A stretch of DNA of 64,000 nt from Deltaproteobacteria bacterium (lineage in GTDB: Bacteria; Myxococcota_A; Polyangia; Polyangiales; JADJMO01). Under the pieces are notes generated by a model. That model was given only the letters and a program-made list of their open reading frames with translations, made no database searches and was not told the origin of the DNA. A program made the position numbers and the translations under genes. The stretch spans positions 1 through 64,000 of the forward strand of contig JALHOE010000020.1 of the NCBI GenBank assembly GCA_022843175.1, in the 5' to 3' direction. Below, one piece after another: positions 20,940 through 28,849 of the stretch. Each line of letters opens with the position of its first letter. Position 1 is the stretch's first letter.

Positions 20940-21187
20940 CGATCACCCTTAGCACGCGCTGAGCGCCGGCGTGGGCGCGGCTCTGCGATGAAGCTGTACG
21001 CGCTGCTCTCGTTGCGCACCGTGGCCCGGAACGGCGGCGGATCTTCGGAGACCGGCTGTTCCAGGGGCGCCGTCGGTTCGACGCGCGGCAGCTCGAGCGT
21101 CACGTTCTCGGATCTCGCCAGGTGCGCGCCCAGCCGCTGCGTGTAGCGATGCACGCACTCCGCCCTGGGCGGCTTGTCCGTGCCCAT
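20936..21187 (-). CDS. small hypothetical protein coupled to the zinc-motif gene
   Basis: An 83-residue ORF whose TGA overlaps the ATG of the zinc-motif gene by 4 bp, typical of coupled translation. The sequence is Arg/Pro/Glu-rich with no clear domain, signal peptide or membrane segment. The N-terminal MGTDKPPRAECVHRYTQRL looks helical. It is supported mainly by the ATGA overlap and codon bias. Function unknown. Confidence 0.5.
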   Translation of the reverse strand: MGTDKPPRAECVHRYTQRLGAHLARSENVTLELPRVEPTAPLEQPVSEDPPPFRATVRNESSAYSFIAEPRPRRRSARAKGDR

Positions 21188-21261
21188 GTGCTCCTCGCCT
21201 CTACGACGACGGTCGCTGTGAGGTCATCGCAGCATGACACGGATCGCCGCGCGGCGCCGGG

Positions 21262-22254
21262 TTACGCTGCCAGCCGGCTCCAGTCGAGCAGCGTGGCGCG
21301 CTTGCGAGCGACGCGGAACTCGACGGTGGTGCGCTCGCCGACGACGTCACCGCCGATCTCGAAGTTGACCGGGCGATCGAACTCCATGCGGCACGCGTCG
21401 AGGAGCCAGTGCGCGTCGTTGGGGAGCGGGTGGTGGCCGCGCCACAGCTGTCGCACGCGGCGCGTCGCGCGGAGCGTGGTCTCGGAGTAGATGCGGGTGG
21501 CCATGCGGCCGCTCCGTGCGTGCGCGAAGGGAAACGCGCGGAACCCGAGCCCGAGATCGCGCACGGTGCCGCAGCCGCAGACGCTCAGCGGCCCCTCGTA
21601 GAGGAGGGCGCCGGCCTCGCCGTTGTCGACCGGGACCGGCGCGCCGTTCGCGTCGATGCCGAGCGCGGGGGAGCCGAGGTTGTAGAGCCGGACCTGGGTG
21701 CGCGGTCGCACGACCATGCGCGGAATGGTGCGGCCGAAGAGCGACGCCATGTAGAGCGGGAACCCGCCGATGTAGTTCGCGGCGCGGTGGGGCAGGGCGC
21801 GCGTGATCGACTGATAGTCGCCGAGGATCTCGGCGTCCCATCCGGTGCCGGCCCACGGCGACAGCATGCCCTCGACCTCGACGAGCTGGAACGAGCGCGT
21901 GGGCCATGCGCCGCGGTGCGCGCCGAGCCGGCGCATCGCGTGGCCGAACCGCGGCGATTTGGTGGCGCGCGCCCAGCCGTTGCCGGTGCCGAGCGGCACG
22001 AGCCCGATCGTGGGGAGCGAGTGGCCGGCGCGGTCCCACTCGTTGAGCAGCGACACGGCCGTGCCGTCGCCGCCGCCCGACACGATGAGGCTCGGCTGTT
22101 CGGCGCTGTCCCGGAGACTGGCGAGGAACACGCGCGCTTCTTCGAGGGAATGGGTGAGACCGACCCGTGCTTCGGGCAGGTGGGTGCGAACTGTTTGCTC
22201 GAGCGCGCGAGAGCCGCGCCGCGCTCGGAGGTTGATCACGACCGCGGTAGACAT
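21262..22254 (-). CDS. diacylglycerol kinase-fold lipid kinase (YegS-like)
   Basis: A 330-residue protein of the DAGK catalytic family. The nucleotide-binding signature is visible: LIVSGGGDGTAVSLLNE (about 56-72, with GGGDGT) and VPLGTGNGWARA (about 86-97, with PLGTGN). The C-terminal half is the beta-sandwich lipid-binding domain. The family phosphorylates diacylglycerol, sphingoid bases or related lipids at the membrane surface; the exact substrate is open. The N-terminus AVVINLRARRG is the expected first strand. It is divergent from the glycine-zipper gene, with a 132-bp gap. Confidence 0.88.
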   Translation of the reverse strand: MSTAVVINLRARRGSRALEQTVRTHLPEARVGLTHSLEEARVFLASLRDSAEQPSLIVSGGGDGTAVSLLNEWDRAGHSLPTIGLVPLGTGNGWARATKSPRFGHAMRRLGAHRGAWPTRSFQLVEVEGMLSPWAGTGWDAEILGDYQSITRALPHRAANYIGGFPLYMASLFGRTIPRMVVRPRTQVRLYNLGSPALGIDANGAPVPVDNGEAGALLYEGPLSVCGCGTVRDLGLGFRAFPFAHARSGRMATRIYSETTLRATRRVRQLWRGHHPLPNDAHWLLDACRMEFDRPVNFEIGGDVVGERTTVEFRVARKRATLLDWSRLAA

Positions 22255-22386
22255 CGACAGGATCAGTAACTCCCGTCGGCAAGCGCATCTGTCAGCCCTC
22301 GGTCATAGGATCATCAGTCGCGCACGCGGGACGCCCACGGTCGAGGTCACGACCCGCCGCGCACGGGTTGTGCTTCTCCAGAAGCC

Positions 22387-22944
22387 ATGGCGACCAAGAC
22401 CCTCGTGACGGCGTTCGAAGACGTACGCACCGCGGAGGCAGCCGTGCACCGGCTGCACGAGGCCGGCTTCGCGCGCGACGATCTCGGGTGGGTCGCCAGG
22501 ACCCACAACGGCGAAGAGGTCGCCCACGGCAACGCGTCGGCCGTCGGCTCGTCGGCGCTCGAGGGCGCTGGGGTCGGAGGTGCGCTCGGCGGCCTCGCGG
22601 GGCTGCTCCTCGGCTTCGCGGCGCTCGCCGTCCCCGGCATCGGTCCCGTGGTCGTGGCCGGTCCGATCCTCAGCGCTCTCGCGGGCGTGGGCGTCGGCGC
22701 GGCTGCCGGTGGCGTCATCGACGCGCTCGTCCACGTCGGCGTGCCGCGCATCGAGGCCAAGCGCCACGCGGACCGGCGCACGGCGGGTGGCGCGATCGTG
22801 ACGATCACGGTCGACGACGACGACGAGGAGTTTCGCGCCCTCGCGATCCTGCGCGGTGAGCTCGTCGAGCCGAAGACGGTGCCGCGGATGGCCGCTGCGC
22901 CGTACACCGAAGAGTCGCGTCCCTCGATTCAGTCGCTCGTGTGA
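22387..22944 (+). CDS. glycine-zipper stress-type protein (GSP17M-like)
   Basis: A 185-residue protein. The N-terminus (about 1-45), TLVTAFEDVRTAEAAVHRLHEAGF, matches general-stress-protein 17M-like domains, small alpha/beta modules. Residues about 58-112 are Gly/Ala-rich and hydrophobic, with repeated GxxxG (GGALGGLAGLLLGF, GVGVGAAAGG), suggesting a membrane-inserting glycine zipper. The C-terminal part repeats a beta/alpha unit containing IVTITVDDDDEE. It probably responds to envelope or osmotic stress; this is inferred from the family. Its stop is 1 bp from the convergent thioesterase gene's stop. Confidence 0.75.
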   Translation: MATKTLVTAFEDVRTAEAAVHRLHEAGFARDDLGWVARTHNGEEVAHGNASAVGSSALEGAGVGGALGGLAGLLLGFAALAVPGIGPVVVAGPILSALAGVGVGAAAGGVIDALVHVGVPRIEAKRHADRRTAGGAIVTITVDDDDEEFRALAILRGELVEPKTVPRMAAAPYTEESRPSIQSLV

Positions 22945-22945
22945 G

Positions 22946-23350
22946 TCACGCGTAGCGCGCGAGCGCCTCGCGCAGCTCGGCCGGGAGCGGGCGCTTGCTC
23001 GGGCCGTCGAGCTCCGCGCACGCGACGACGTAGTCGATCTTCGCGCACTCCACGCCGCCGCGGCCGATGCGGACATCGAACGTGACGCTGGTGGTGCCGA
23101 ACCGGGCGACGCGCGTGGTGACGACGATCTCGTCGCCGAAGCGAAGCGGCGCCGAGAAGTCGGCGGCCACGTGCACACACGGCAGGCCGACGCGCTCGGT
23201 GACCACCCACGCCGCGTACCCGCCGGGCCGCGCGTCCTCGAGCAGCCGCTCGAGCGCCTCGTGCGCGAGCGCCACGACCTTGGGGAAGTAGGCGAAGCCT
23301 GCGGCGTCGATCTCGTCGAAGCGCACCGGCCGGCGGAAGACGTGCGCCAT
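22946..23350 (-). CDS. 4HBT-family acyl-CoA thioesterase
   Basis: A 134-residue hot-dog-fold protein. RFDEIDAAGFAYFPKVVALAHEALE is the 4-hydroxybenzoyl-CoA thioesterase signature, with the catalytic Asp at about residue 15. Family members hydrolyse acyl-CoA thioesters in the cytosol; YbgC-type members associate with the Tol-Pal envelope system, but no tol genes are adjacent here. Its ATG shares one base with the stop of the zinc-ribbon gene (TGATG), so the two are translationally coupled. Confidence 0.85.
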   Translation of the reverse strand: MAHVFRRPVRFDEIDAAGFAYFPKVVALAHEALERLLEDARPGGYAAWVVTERVGLPCVHVAADFSAPLRFGDEIVVTTRVARFGTTSVTFDVRIGRGGVECAKIDYVVACAELDGPSKRPLPAELREALARYA

Positions 23351-24606
23351 CACACCGGCACTTGGACGACGAGCCCGCGCGGGCCGTAGAACCGGCCCTC
23401 TTCGTCGTCGGCGGCCTTCGGCTTGGTCTTCTTCTTCTTCGGCGCCTCTTCCTCGGTGTCGGTGGAGGGCTTGCTCTTCGACTTCTTGGCCTCCTGCGCC
23501 TGCACGATGAAGAAGGCGATGACGCCGATCACCGCGAGGATGAAGGTGACGAAGAAGAAGATCTTCCAGAACGAGTAGGGAGCTTCGCCGGTGACCTCGC
23601 CGGTCTGCCCGTTGACGAGGAAGCGATACGGTTTGTCGTTGTAGCGGTAGGCCGCGATCCACACCGGCAGCAGCACGTGCTTGAAGGTCTCGCGGGAGAA
23701 CTGGTTGTTCACCACGAGGCCGCGATGGGTGTCGCCGGGCACGTCGCGCGCGCAGAGCGCTTCTTGCTGCGCGGCCATCTTCCCGCGCCCGATGTTGTGC
23801 GCGTTCTGGAGATCGATCGCGTACGCCTCGGCGCGCCACCCCGCGAGGTATTGCGGGCCGTAGGGGACGAGCAGCTTGGTGTTGAAGGTGGTGAACTTCT
23901 CGATCAGCTCGGGGGGCAAGCCCTTCGAGGCGCACACCAGCGTGTCGTCGTAGTCGTCGTCGCGGCGGCCCCACGCCGACTCCCACCGGGTGTGCTGCAC
24001 CTGGCGCGTGCGGGTGACCGACTCACCGTTCTCGTAGGTCGTGTACTCCTCGGTCTCGTAGTAGTGATAGCCGGCCTCGGCGGTCCAATCGCTGTGCACG
24101 TGCGCGTCGAACGTCCAGTAGGGGACGTACACGCCGCCCATCTCCTGCACCTTCGCCATCTTCTTGAGGTCGTTGGGGCGGAACCACAGGTCGGCGAGCC
24201 ACGCGGCGAAGCGGTCGTTGGCGATCTTCTTGTCGATGGAGAACGGCACGAGCGACTCGGGCCGGATCGCCCCCGCATCGGTCTCGACCTGCAGCACCTG
24301 ATGCGACCCGCAGAAGGCGCATTTGGTCGTGCGTTCGCCCTCGCCGACGTTGACCGTCGCGCCGCAGTCCTTGCAGTTGATCGTCTGCACCGCGACGCCG
24401 AGGCCGCGCGCCGCGCGCCGGAAGCCCTCTTCGATCGGGATCTCGTCGATCTGACGATCGGGCTGCACCGGCATCTGCTGCTGGTGCCCGCAGTAGGGGC
24501 ACTGCATCGCGCGCTTGCTCGCGTCCCAAGCGAGCGCGCCGCCGCACTGCTGGCAGGGAAAGGTGTCGACCGCGTTGGAGGGCTGGACGTTGGGATCCTG
24601 GTTCAC
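23350..24606 (-). CDS. zinc-ribbon membrane protein
   Basis: A 418-residue protein with two N-terminal zinc ribbons: CQQC/CPYC (Cys18, 21, 36, 39) and CKDC/CAFC (near 80-105). A long central domain follows, with GGVYVPYWTFDAHVHSDWTA and YHYYETEEYTTYENGE. A membrane helix lies near residues 345-370 (FFFVTFILAVIGVIAFFIV), and a Lys/Glu-rich tail ends the protein. Similar proteins are annotated as TFIIB-type zinc-ribbon or helicase-like, but no helicase motif is present. The GTG at 24606 is chosen because GAGGA precedes it and the upstream extension is Arg-rich. It is coupled by TGATG overlap to the thioesterase. Function unknown; the ribbons may bind protein or nucleic acid at the membrane. Confidence 0.75.
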   Translation of the reverse strand: MNQDPNVQPSNAVDTFPCQQCGGALAWDASKRAMQCPYCGHQQQMPVQPDRQIDEIPIEEGFRRAARGLGVAVQTINCKDCGATVNVGEGERTTKCAFCGSHQVLQVETDAGAIRPESLVPFSIDKKIANDRFAAWLADLWFRPNDLKKMAKVQEMGGVYVPYWTFDAHVHSDWTAEAGYHYYETEEYTTYENGESVTRTRQVQHTRWESAWGRRDDDYDDTLVCASKGLPPELIEKFTTFNTKLLVPYGPQYLAGWRAEAYAIDLQNAHNIGRGKMAAQQEALCARDVPGDTHRGLVVNNQFSRETFKHVLLPVWIAAYRYNDKPYRFLVNGQTGEVTGEAPYSFWKIFFFVTFILAVIGVIAFFIVQAQEAKKSKSKPSTDTEEEAPKKKKTKPKAADDEEGRFYGPRGLVVQVPV

Positions 24607-24648
24607 GGCGTCCTCGGAATACCGTTGCGCGCGCGTGGCGTCATCCCG

Positions 24649-24668
24649 CCGCCGGCGGCCGCCGGCGG
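24649..24668. repeat. 20-bp perfect palindrome in a divergent promoter region
   Basis: CCGCCGGCGG is followed directly by a second copy of itself, making a 20-bp sequence equal to its own reverse complement. It lies between the divergent zinc-ribbon and Uma2 genes, 43 bp upstream of the GTG at 24606. It could be a protein-binding site or a simple GC-rich artefact. Confidence 0.4.
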
Positions 24669-24775
24669 ACCGCCGGATCCGCCGGGCGCAAATGCGAGAT
24701 TCTTCGCACGAAGCGCGCGGCACGCCGCTCGCTCACGGGGTTGCGATGTCCATACGCGTCGCTCACTCTGAGGGC

Positions 24776-25522
24776 ATGCCTTCGCTGCTGCCCCGGGACC
24801 CGCCGCGTGGGGAAGACCTCCCCTTCGACGACGGCGAGCCCATGGAGTCCAAGCGCCACCGCGACCAGATGAACCTCCTCATCGCGCCGCTCGAGCAGGC
24901 GTGGCGCGATCGCAACGACTTCTTCGTCGCCGGCAACATGGCGATCTACTTCAGCGAGACGCAGGCGAGAAACCAGGACTTCCGCGCGCCCGACTTCTTC
25001 CTCGTCCTCGACACCTCGCGCCGCGAGCGCAAGAGCTGGGTCGTCTGGGAGGAGGACGGGCGCACCCCCGACGTCGTCATCGAGATCACGTCGGAGTCGA
25101 CCGAGGAGCTCGATCGCGGCCGCAAAAAGGACATCTACGCGCGTGTCCTCCGAGTGCCGTTCTACGCGATCCACGATCCGTTCAGCGGCCGGTTCGACGC
25201 GTTTCGCCTCGACGCGCTCCACCGCGACTACGTCCCGCTCGAGCCGCTGCTCGGCTCGGGAGTGCTGGAGCCCGATGAGCGGGGCCGGGTGCTCTGCGAG
25301 CCGCTCGGGGTCGTGCGCGGCGCGCGCTACGGCATCGAGGCTCCGTGGCTCCGCTGGATGTACCCGGACGGGACGCTCGTGTCCGAGCCCGCCGAGCGCG
25401 CCGAGCGCGAAGCCGAGCGCGCCGAGCGCGAAGCCGAGCGCGCCGAGCGCGAAGCCGAGCGCGCCGACCGCGCCGAGGCCGAGCTCGCAAGGCTACGCGC
25501 GGAGCTGGCCAAGAAGCGCTAA
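24776..25522 (+). CDS. Uma2-family (DUF820) restriction-fold protein
   Basis: A 248-residue protein of the Uma2 family, with a PD-(D/E)XK nuclease-like fold. Expected elements are the acidic N-terminal helix region (MESKRHRDQMNLLI), PDFFLVLDT, PDVVIEITSESTE with the putative metal ligands, and DIYARVLRVPFYAIHDP. The C-terminus carries three perfect copies of a 7-residue unit, AERAERE, forming a charged coiled coil. The start at 24776 follows TGAGGGC; an ATG at 24746 is the alternative. Nuclease activity is unproven for the family. It is followed 12 bp later by purU. Confidence 0.85.
   Translation: MPSLLPRDPPRGEDLPFDDGEPMESKRHRDQMNLLIAPLEQAWRDRNDFFVAGNMAIYFSETQARNQDFRAPDFFLVLDTSRRERKSWVVWEEDGRTPDVVIEITSESTEELDRGRKKDIYARVLRVPFYAIHDPFSGRFDAFRLDALHRDYVPLEPLLGSGVLEPDERGRVLCEPLGVVRGARYGIEAPWLRWMYPDGTLVSEPAERAEREAERAEREAERAEREAERADRAEAELARLRAELAKKR
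25391..25453 (+). repeat. three tandem 21-bp coding repeats in the Uma2 gene
   Basis: Three identical 21-bp units begin at 25391, 25412 and 25433, each encoding AERAERE; a degenerate fourth follows. They are in frame, so copy-number change would lengthen or shorten the predicted coiled coil without a frameshift. Confidence 0.8.
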
Positions 25523-25534
25523 CGTCCCGCTGAA

Positions 25535-26374
25535 ATGCCCAGCGCCACCTTCCTCGTCGCCGCGCCGGACCAGCCCGGGCTCGTGGCCCGGCTCTCCGGC
25601 TTCTTCTACCAACTCGCGCTCAACATCACCGAGTCGAGCAACCACAGCGAGGAGAGCCGCTTCTTCATGCGCCTCGTGGTCGACCTCGGCAAGGAGACCA
25701 CGACCCGGCGCTCCATCGAGGAGTCGTTCGGAGCGCTGTGCAAGGAGCTCTCGGGCGAGTGGTCGGTCGGCTACGAGGACGTCCGCGCGCGCGTCGCGAT
25801 CATGGTCACCAAGGACCCGGCGTGCCTCTACGACCTCGTGCTCCGCCAGCGCAACGGCGAGCTCCCGTGCGAGATCCCGGTGATCATCTCCAACCACGCG
25901 GCGCTCGAGCCCGTGGCCGAGAGCTTCCGCATCCCGTTCTTCTCTCTCCCGGTCACCACGGATACGAAGCCGGTGCAGGAGCGCCACGTGCTCGAGCTCC
26001 TCAAGCGCCTGCACATCGATCTGGTGGTGCTCGCGCGCTACATGCAGGTGCTGTCGGACGACTTCCTCCGCCTCGCGCCGCCGGTGATCAACATCCACCA
26101 CGGCTTCCTGCCGGCGTTCCAGGGCGCGAAGCCGTACCACCAGGCCTACGCGCGCGGCGTGAAGATGATCGGCGCGACCGCGCACTACGCCACCAAGGAC
26201 CTCGACCAGGGCCCGATCATCGAGCAGGACGTGGCGCGCGTCGGCCACCACATGACGCCCGACGAGCTCGTGCGCGTCGGCCGCGACGTCGAGCGCGTGG
26301 TGCTCGCGCGCGCGGTCCGCGCGCACCTCGAGCGCCGCGTCCTCGTTGAGGGCCGCCGCACGGTCTTGCTCTAA
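25535..26374 (+). CDS. purU: formyltetrahydrofolate deformylase
   Basis: A 279-residue enzyme that hydrolyses 10-formyl-THF to formate and THF, balancing one-carbon pools and feeding PurT-type purine synthesis. The N-terminal ACT domain (about 1-80) carries FLVAAPDQPGLVARLSGFFY. The formyltransferase-like domain (about 85-275) carries NIHHGFLPAFQGAKPYHQAY, with the catalytic Asn/His, and GATAHYATKDLDQGPIIEQ, with the catalytic Asp. Length and motifs match the family. It may share a transcript with the Uma2 gene 12 bp upstream. Element B of the hairpin repeat family follows its stop. Confidence 0.96.
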   Translation: MPSATFLVAAPDQPGLVARLSGFFYQLALNITESSNHSEESRFFMRLVVDLGKETTTRRSIEESFGALCKELSGEWSVGYEDVRARVAIMVTKDPACLYDLVLRQRNGELPCEIPVIISNHAALEPVAESFRIPFFSLPVTTDTKPVQERHVLELLKRLHIDLVVLARYMQVLSDDFLRLAPPVINIHHGFLPAFQGAKPYHQAYARGVKMIGATAHYATKDLDQGPIIEQDVARVGHHMTPDELVRVGRDVERVVLARAVRAHLERRVLVEGRRTVLL

Positions 26375-26386
26375 CTTGCGAGGGCT

Positions 26387-26468
26387 ACGGAGCCGCGGGC
26401 GTGAGCCCGCGGTTGCCCATGAGAGCAACCGCATGAGAGCAGCCGCGGGCTCATGCCCGCGGCTCCGT
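26387..26468. repeat. hairpin element B, with 14-bp perfect terminal inverted repeats
   Basis: The left end ACGGAGCCGCGGGC (26387-26400) and right end GCCCGCGGCTCCGT (26455-26468) are exact reverse complements. Inside are hairpin 26393-26412 (loop GTGA), stem GGTTGC/GCAACC (26411-26430) and hairpin 26441-26464 (loop TCAT). The right part supplies the last codons and the TGA of the minus-strand lipoprotein. It lies between convergent genes, like element A. Confidence 0.75.
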
Positions 26469-27710
26469 CGTTTGGTGATCAGCGAAGCTCGGACCTTGGA
26501 GATCCACGCCCGACACCCAGCCCGGGCGCGTGAACACGGTCATCGTCGGGAGCGCGCGGTCGAACGCCACGATGCGCGGCAGGATGCGAACGCCGGTGTT
26601 CGGCCGGACGTTGAGGAACCCGGCGGTGCCCGAGGGCCCGGTCTGCTTCTCGCCGGTCGAGAGCAGGCCGCTGATCAGGTAGCCGACGATCGCCTCGTCG
26701 CGCGGGTCGATGTCGAAGGAGACCCCCGGCGCGTTGCGGTAGAGGCAGTCGCGCACCGTCACGAGCAGATGCCCGCGGTCGGCGCGCGCCTCGGCGATGG
26801 GCCCGGTGAACAGATCGAACACGCTCTTATCGAACACACCGAACCCGCGCGTGAGGTCCGAGCGAACGGGGCCATAGAAGAGGAGGATGGGCATCACCCC
26901 ACCGCCCGACGCCTCGAAGTATCCGTCGAACTGCTCGCCCGGGAGCGTGAGCGCCGCGCGTCCGTTCTCGTCGGTCACCACCGGGCCGGCGACCGGCGTC
27001 GCGCAGGTTTGGTCCTGCTGCCGGCAAGCGCGGACCGAGATGCCGGGCCATGGCTTGGTGTCGATCGTCGAGTTGAGCGTCAACGTCACGGTCAGCGACG
27101 CGCGCGCCGCCGTGACCGGAGGCGGCGGCGGCGCATCGAGACATCGCCAGTGCGAGGGTAGGCACGACGTCGTGCACGACGTCTCGGCGCAGGTGCCGAG
27201 CGCACGGGCCAGGGTGATGCCGTTCGGGCGCTCGCGCTCGCAGCGGGCGAGGCAGGGGGAGTCGACCGCGCTGCACGTGCGCTCGCACGCCACGAGCTCC
27301 ACGCAGTCCGCGTTCGCGAGGCACGCGGTCGACTCGGAGCAGCACTTGCCCTCGACGCACGCCGTGCAGAGGGCGGTCGGACCGACGTACCCGCCGCACG
27401 CGAGGCCGCACGCGCGCGAGCAGCGGGCGGCGAGGCAGGAGTCGACTGCCGCCGAGCGCAGGACGCCCTTCGGACGCGCTTGTCGGCACTTGGTCGTGCA
27501 CTCGGGATCGTTCCTGCACCCCGCTACGCAGCCGACGTACCCCCGACAATCGGGATCGCCCTCGCAGGCTCCGAGCGCGTCGCAGCAGGACGTCTGCGCG
27601 CAGGAGGTGCAAGCGGCGACCGGCGACGCATATCCGCACGCGGGGATCGGGGCTGGCTCGTCGCCGCTCTTGCAGCACACGAGCGCGATCGCGAGGAGAA
27701 GGCGCTTCAT
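26451..27710 (-). CDS. Cys-rich lipoprotein with beta-rich C-terminus
   Basis: A 419-residue exported protein. The signal MKRLLLAIALVCC ends in a double Cys that may serve as a lipobox. Residues about 24-185 contain two copies of a Cys-rich module (C-x-x-C-x-x-x-x-C-C and CVEGKCCSESTACLANADC) with regular spacing. Residues about 195-410 look like a beta-sandwich with a carboxypeptidase-regulatory-like motif (VVTDENGRAALTLPGEQFDGYFEA). Its ATG overlaps the stop of the upstream gene (ATGA), so translation is coupled. The final residues EPRA and the stop lie in repeat element B, which suggests the original C-terminus was altered by the element. Function unknown. Confidence 0.75.
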   Translation of the reverse strand: MKRLLLAIALVCCKSGDEPAPIPACGYASPVAACTSCAQTSCCDALGACEGDPDCRGYVGCVAGCRNDPECTTKCRQARPKGVLRSAAVDSCLAARCSRACGLACGGYVGPTALCTACVEGKCCSESTACLANADCVELVACERTCSAVDSPCLARCERERPNGITLARALGTCAETSCTTSCLPSHWRCLDAPPPPPVTAARASLTVTLTLNSTIDTKPWPGISVRACRQQDQTCATPVAGPVVTDENGRAALTLPGEQFDGYFEASGGGVMPILLFYGPVRSDLTRGFGVFDKSVFDLFTGPIAEARADRGHLLVTVRDCLYRNAPGVSFDIDPRDEAIVGYLISGLLSTGEKQTGPSGTAGFLNVRPNTGVRILPRIVAFDRALPTMTVFTRPGWVSGVDLQGPSFADHQTTEPRA

Positions 27711-28678
27711 GGCGGCGGGGCCGGGAGGCTGCAGTCGGTGAGCTCGAGCGGCCGGCAGCGCTGGTCCAGGCACCAAGAGGGCGCCGCGCAGGCCCCTCCA
27801 TAGCTGAAGGGGCCTCCGCACGCGGCGCCGTCCGGAAGCGTCGGCACGCACTGTCCGAGCTTGTCCGGGAGCGGCGTCGCGCAGGAGAGGCCGTGGACGC
27901 AGAGCGTGAGGTGGCCGTCGGAACGCAGGCCGCAGGTCTCGCCGAGCCGCGCGAGGGGGAGGCGGGTGCACCGCTTGGTCGTCGGCTCGCAGATCAGGTT
28001 GCGTCCGAGCGCGCACGGCCTCTCGGGATCGTCGGCGCAGGGCTCGTTCTCGAGCGGGGCGCGCACGCATCGCGACGCGACGCACGAGAGCTCCACGCTG
28101 CACGGCTCGGTGGCGCTGCACGCGTCGTTCAGCTTCCGCGGGAGCGCGCAGAACCCGGCGTGACACAGGAGCCCGCGCTCGCAGAGCGTGCCGGGCGGGC
28201 AGGGGGCAGCGACGCCGACGCGGCGCACGCACTTGCCACAGGGGCCGTTGCACGCGCCGCTCTGGCACTGCATGCCGAGGGCGCAGCGGGCACCGTCCGG
28301 CAGGCTGCCCCGATAGTCGCAGGCGGCGGGCCGCTCGCTCATGAAGAACCCGCGCATGCGTTGCTCGCAGGTCGCGCCCTCGTCCGCGGCGACACATCGC
28401 TTGCGCTCCTCGAGCGTGACGGTGATCCCGTGGCCCGTGAGGCGGGTGAGGCCGAGCAGGGTGCGCGCGCGGCACGTCGCGTCGTCACCGTAGAGCGCGG
28501 CGAACTCGGAGGGCCCACAGCGAGCGAGCCCCGCGCATTCCTGACGCGCGACCTCCTCGAGGAGCCGGCCGAGCTCGTCTCCGTCCGGCGTGGCGTCCGC
28601 GGGCGCGACGGCGATCGGGGGCGCCTCGCACCCGGCCATGGCGAGCCACAGGCAGAGCCAGCGGACCTCCCTCCTCAC
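27707..28678 (-). CDS. Cys-rich lipoprotein
   Basis: A 323-residue exported protein. The signal MRREVRWLCLWLAMAGC ends in a lipobox at Cys17. After a short linker and a helical segment (about 33-100), the rest is Cys-rich, with Dickkopf-like units such as CALGMQCQSGACNGPCGKC and CERGLLCHAGFC repeated to residue about 320. The many even-numbered Cys suggest extracytoplasmic disulphides. Such proteins are abundant on myxobacterial surfaces. It is the first gene of a coupled pair with the Cys-rich lipoprotein at 26451-27710. Confidence 0.75.
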   Translation of the reverse strand: MRREVRWLCLWLAMAGCEAPPIAVAPADATPDGDELGRLLEEVARQECAGLARCGPSEFAALYGDDATCRARTLLGLTRLTGHGITVTLEERKRCVAADEGATCEQRMRGFFMSERPAACDYRGSLPDGARCALGMQCQSGACNGPCGKCVRRVGVAAPCPPGTLCERGLLCHAGFCALPRKLNDACSATEPCSVELSCVASRCVRAPLENEPCADDPERPCALGRNLICEPTTKRCTRLPLARLGETCGLRSDGHLTLCVHGLSCATPLPDKLGQCVPTLPDGAACGGPFSYGGACAAPSWCLDQRCRPLELTDCSLPAPPP

Positions 28679-28849
28679 CCGGCGAATCTACTGCACGGCC
28701 GCTTCGCGGATGGACAGGATCCGTTACCCGCAGAAAACACCTGAGAATCGCAAGGTATTCCGGTCGTTGCGGCGGCGGTGCGTCGAACCTATCTTGGCTC
28801 CTGTCGCGCGTGGGATCCGTTTCCCGCCGCAGACAAGGAGCTCGCCGAC

